Source: Gemmatimonadaceae bacterium (GTDB lineage Bacteria > Gemmatimonadota > Gemmatimonadetes > Gemmatimonadales > Gemmatimonadaceae). Taken from it: a DNA stretch of 64,000 nucleotides. The first letter of the stretch is position 1. Every line of letters starts with the position of its first letter. This document shows positions 61,982 to 64,000 of the stretch, one piece after another. A model generated the notes under the pieces. It was not told where the DNA came from and made no database searches. It worked only from the letters and a program-made list of their open reading frames with translations. Made by a program: the position numbers and the translations under genes. The DNA lies in assembly GCA_011525845.1 (NCBI GenBank), contig WYBP01000006.1, positions 21,522 through 85,521 of the forward strand, in the 5' to 3' direction.

Positions 61982-61987
61982 TATCTT
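61982..61987 (+). promoter_or_regulatory. -10-like box 6 nt before CGNR gene
   Basis: TATCTT, then CGCGGC, then ATG. Same hexamer and gap as before asnB and ispH; it faces the yjjX box 12 bases away. Confidence 0.5.
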
Positions 61988-61993
61988 CGCGGC

Positions 61994-62650
61994 ATGTCCG
62001 CGCCAGCGTCCACGCAAGCGTCCACTCTCGCCGGTGACCCGCCCGCTTTCGCCTTCATCGGCGGCCGTCTCTGGCTCGACTTCATCAACACCGACGACGC
62101 GCGGCTGGGCACGCGCACGGACACCATCGCCTCCTTCGAGCGCTTCGTCGCATGGCTGGCGGAGGCGCGCATCCTGGACGCCGAGCGCGCCGCGGCGCTG
62201 CAGCGCCGCGCGGTGGAGCAGCCCTCAGGCGCCGCGGCCGCACTCGTGGAGGCGCGCCGGGTCCGCGCCGCGCTGCGCTCGCTCGCGGAGCGCGGGCGCA
62301 CCGACCAGGGCGAACGTGCGCGCGAGGCCGCGTTGGTCGAGATCAACCGCGTCCTCGGCCGTTCCGTCGGCACGCGGCGTGTGGAGGCGCTGCCGGATGG
62401 CGGTTATGCGCGGAGCTTCGTGCCGGTGGGAGACGTGTTCGGCGGGCTCGTGATCCCGGTGGTCGAGTCGGCGGTCGACTCGCTCGTGCACGGCGAGCTG
62501 CTGCGCATCCACAAGTGCGCGGACCGGCGGTGTCCGCGGCATTTCTATGATGTGTCGCGGTCGCGGACGCGGCGGTGGTGCGACATGGCGACCTGCGGGA
62601 ACCGGGCGAAGGCGGCGCGGCATCGGCGGCGGGTGGGGCGGCGGCGCTAG
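61994..62650 (+). CDS. CGNR zinc-finger protein with ABATE domain
   Basis: A 218-aa protein. The ABATE-like N-terminal helix region (GGRLWLDFINTDDARLGTR) is followed by a C-terminal zinc finger: HKCADRRCPRHFYDVSRSRT, then RWCDMATCGNRAKAARHR, which holds the CGNR motif and four Cys. It probably binds DNA and regulates stress-related genes. It starts at ATG 61994. It is the last gene before the low-GC toxin region. Confidence 0.88.
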   Translation: MSAPASTQASTLAGDPPAFAFIGGRLWLDFINTDDARLGTRTDTIASFERFVAWLAEARILDAERAAALQRRAVEQPSGAAAALVEARRVRAALRSLAERGRTDQGERAREAALVEINRVLGRSVGTRRVEALPDGGYARSFVPVGDVFGGLVIPVVESAVDSLVHGELLRIHKCADRRCPRHFYDVSRSRTRRWCDMATCGNRAKAARHRRRVGRRR

Positions 62651-62675
62651 CAGCCGGTGCCCCTGCCGAGTGCGT

Positions 62676-63134
62676 TCACCTCCGGCGGCCTGTTCGCGCC
62701 TTGGCCCAAAGGCCGCGCGCGATGTGCACGAGGTTCACGCCAATGACTCCACCGACGACCTCGTACGGTCTTGCGACAGACAAGTCGAGAGTCACGCCGG
62801 CCGAGACCAGGACGAGGCAGAGGTAGAGGATCGCGAGAACAGCGAGCAGCATCGGTCCGTCGAGTGCAGCACGATCCCGAATGACCGTCCGCGCGCGCCT
62901 GAGTTCGCGCAGCCAGTACGGCGGCTTTACCAGCCCAACGAGCAGCAGACCACCGAGTGACACGGCAAGGAGCCCGCGTTGGAGCGTGCGGTAGTCCGAC
63001 GAATCGGACGGTACGAGCATCACGCCAACGCTGAGCATCAACTGTGACGCGACGCCGATCGCGAGGACTTCGATGGACAGGTGAGAGTCGGGGTTGCGAG
63101 TCCACCAGCCTTTGATGCTGCGGAATGTCGGCAT
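62676..63134 (-). CDS. small membrane protein, candidate RHS-toxin immunity
   Basis: A 152-aa protein with about four hydrophobic helices (near 20-42, 53-72, 93-115, 120-142) and no recognized family. ATG 63134 has GAGG 9 bases upstream; a GTG at 63161 in the same frame is less likely. It lies 36 bases downstream of the RHS toxin gene on the same strand. That position is the usual place for the cognate immunity gene. GC is clearly lower than in the neighbouring core genes, which suggests transfer. Immunity role is inferred. Confidence 0.6.
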   Translation of the reverse strand: MPTFRSIKGWWTRNPDSHLSIEVLAIGVASQLMLSVGVMLVPSDSSDYRTLQRGLLAVSLGGLLLVGLVKPPYWLRELRRARTVIRDRAALDGPMLLAVLAILYLCLVLVSAGVTLDLSVARPYEVVGGVIGVNLVHIARGLWAKARTGRRR

Positions 63135-63170
63135 CGTCTTGATCCTCAGGACGTGAATCACCAGTACTGC

Positions 63171-64000
63171 TCAGCGTCCATCGGGCGTGACACGAGTCTG
63201 GTCGGGCTGGACACCGGCCACCGGCCGACGAGATGCTGTCGTTCGCGACTGCCTGTCCCAACTGACAACGGCGTGTGCAGAGGCGGTCGTAGCACCGGCG
63301 ACTGCGCCTTCGCCGTAGCGTTCAGCCTCTTGGCGAGCTTGCTGAGCTCGACGAGTCTGCGAAGGCCGTGGTCTGCCGTCCTCAGCGATTCGTTCAGCGC
63401 GGCGGGCTTGCCGGACGAGTTCTCTTCCAGTGTCGCTACGTTTTGCAGTCGCAGAACCTAGTTCCGCAACTCCTCCGAAGAACAGACCAACCGTTCCATC
63501 GCTGACAACGTCTGCAAGACCGTACTCCCCGGTGCGGCCGATCTTTGCCTTCAGAGCTTCCTCTGCGACGTTGCCCGCTGCATTGATGCTCGCTCGCGCG
63601 AGCGAGCCACCCACCCTCAGAGCCGAGAAGCCTGCGGTCGCTGCCCCGGCAGCGGTGGCCACCAAGAGGTCTTTGCCATCGATACCCTTGCCCTGAACCA
63701 GCTGGCTTGCAAGCTCGACGCCGAATCCAATCGCAGCTCCTATCACGGCTTGTGGAAGCTGGCCGTCCGGATCGACAGTCTGCGCTGGGTTGTTCAACAC
63801 GTACGCGTACGCACTCCACTCCGGCATCACCCCCGCCCGCGGATCCACCCCACCCCAGCGCCCATACGCCGCGAGGTACTGCCGCGCCCCGAAGTCGTCC
63901 CACCCGACCGTCAGGTCCCGCGGCTGGCTCGTGAACCCCTCCCGCGTCCCGCTCCCCGGGGTCCCCAGGCTGCGGCCCGCCAGCACCACCCCCCAGGGGT
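63171..64000 (-). CDS. RHS repeat-associated polymorphic toxin, C-terminal part
   Basis: The gene runs off the window end; about 276 residues are visible. The RHS core signature DDFGARQYLAAYGRWGGVDP, then YAYVLNNPAQTVDPDGQ, marks the cleavage-proximal end of the shell. Beyond it is a ~185-residue variable tail: a Gly/Ala-rich membrane-like stretch (AAIGFGVELASQLV, AAGAATAGFSAL), then an Arg/Gln-rich end. No known nuclease motif was seen. GC content of the tail is much lower than the RHS core. Delivery (T6SS or other) cannot be told. Confidence 0.82.
   Translation of the reverse strand, partial: PWGVVLAGRSLGTPGSGTREGFTSQPRDLTVGWDDFGARQYLAAYGRWGGVDPRAGVMPEWSAYAYVLNNPAQTVDPDGQLPQAVIGAAIGFGVELASQLVQGKGIDGKDLLVATAAGAATAGFSALRVGGSLARASINAAGNVAEEALKAKIGRTGEYGLADVVSDGTVGLFFGGVAELGSATAKRSDTGRELVRQARRAERIAEDGRPRPSQTRRAQQARQEAERYGEGAVAGATTASAHAVVSWDRQSRTTASRRPVAGVQPDQTRVTPDGR

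Noticed and set aside
1..64000. CRISPR arrays, tRNA or rRNA genes
   Set aside because: No regular spaced repeats, no cloverleaf-like stretches and no rRNA segments were seen on either strand.

Overview
This 64 kb window comes from a very GC-rich bacterial chromosome with dense gene packing, many 4-bp ATGA/GTGA start-stop overlaps and outer-membrane genes (TonB-dependent receptor, lipoproteins), so the host is diderm. Gene content and style (XrtA-type polysaccharide deacetylase, Oar-like receptor, Tat-exported aminotransferase, ImuA-ImuB-DnaE2, long-form IspH) suggest Gemmatimonadota or a close relative. That assignment is an inference from the sequence alone; there is no rRNA or other taxonomic marker here. 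No tRNA, rRNA, CRISPR array or intact insertion sequence was seen.

Region 1 (1-16.5 kb) is a cell-surface polysaccharide locus. It holds the end of rmlA, a flippase, an AsnB amidotransferase, an acyl-CoA ligase, an acyl carrier protein, an NAD-synthase-like enzyme and a PrmC-like methyltransferase. On the opposite strand a receptor-led operon reads TonB-dependent receptor, lipoprotein, polysaccharide deacetylase, methyltransferase, GNAT protein, preceded by an SGNH-like protein whose nucleophile serine appears to be replaced by alanine.

Region 2 (16.5-23.9 kb) is the most novel part: a complete lasso-peptide cluster. It encodes a 63-aa precursor with the canonical YxxPxLxxxGxxxxxT leader, an RRE protein (B1), a transglutaminase-like leader peptidase (B2), an ATP-dependent cyclase (C), an HPr-kinase-like tailoring kinase, a two-gene ABC exporter and a nucleotidyltransferase. 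The predicted core is about 44 residues, has two cysteines and ends in serine. It is far longer than typical lasso cores, and the kinase may phosphorylate the C-terminal Ser.

Region 3 (23.8-30.4 kb) is a DUF423 gene divergent from the SOS mutagenesis operon imuA-imuB-dnaE2. The imuA promoter carries two copies of a direct repeat TTCGG-N6-TTCGG, a candidate damage-response operator. dnaE2 contains an in-frame, translated ~90-bp nested palindrome that looks like a mobile palindromic element.

Region 4 (30.5-51 kb) is metabolic: a glycosyltransferase, an NAD(P)-binding protein, HMG-CoA lyase, a VOC protein, a DUF3365 haem lipoprotein, GluQ-RS, an amidohydrolase with an SSS symporter and an Nramp-like transporter, a Tat-exported aminotransferase, an antiporter, an Lrp regulator divergent from a PLP/FAD/deaminase operon, MscS, an acyl-CoA dehydrogenase and an ABC-F protein. 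Region 5 (51-58.4 kb) is a seven-gene minus-strand operon led by ispH and including terC and fahA. Region 6 (58.5-62.7 kb) has sthA, a thioesterase, a universal stress protein, yjjX and a CGNR regulator.

Region 7 (62.7-64 kb), of visibly lower GC, is the C-terminal end of an RHS polymorphic toxin followed by a small membrane protein that is a candidate immunity factor.

A recurring theme is a -10-like hexamer (TATCTT, TAGATT, TATTTT) exactly 6-8 bases upstream of the start codon of several genes. This suggests widespread leaderless transcription in this organism.
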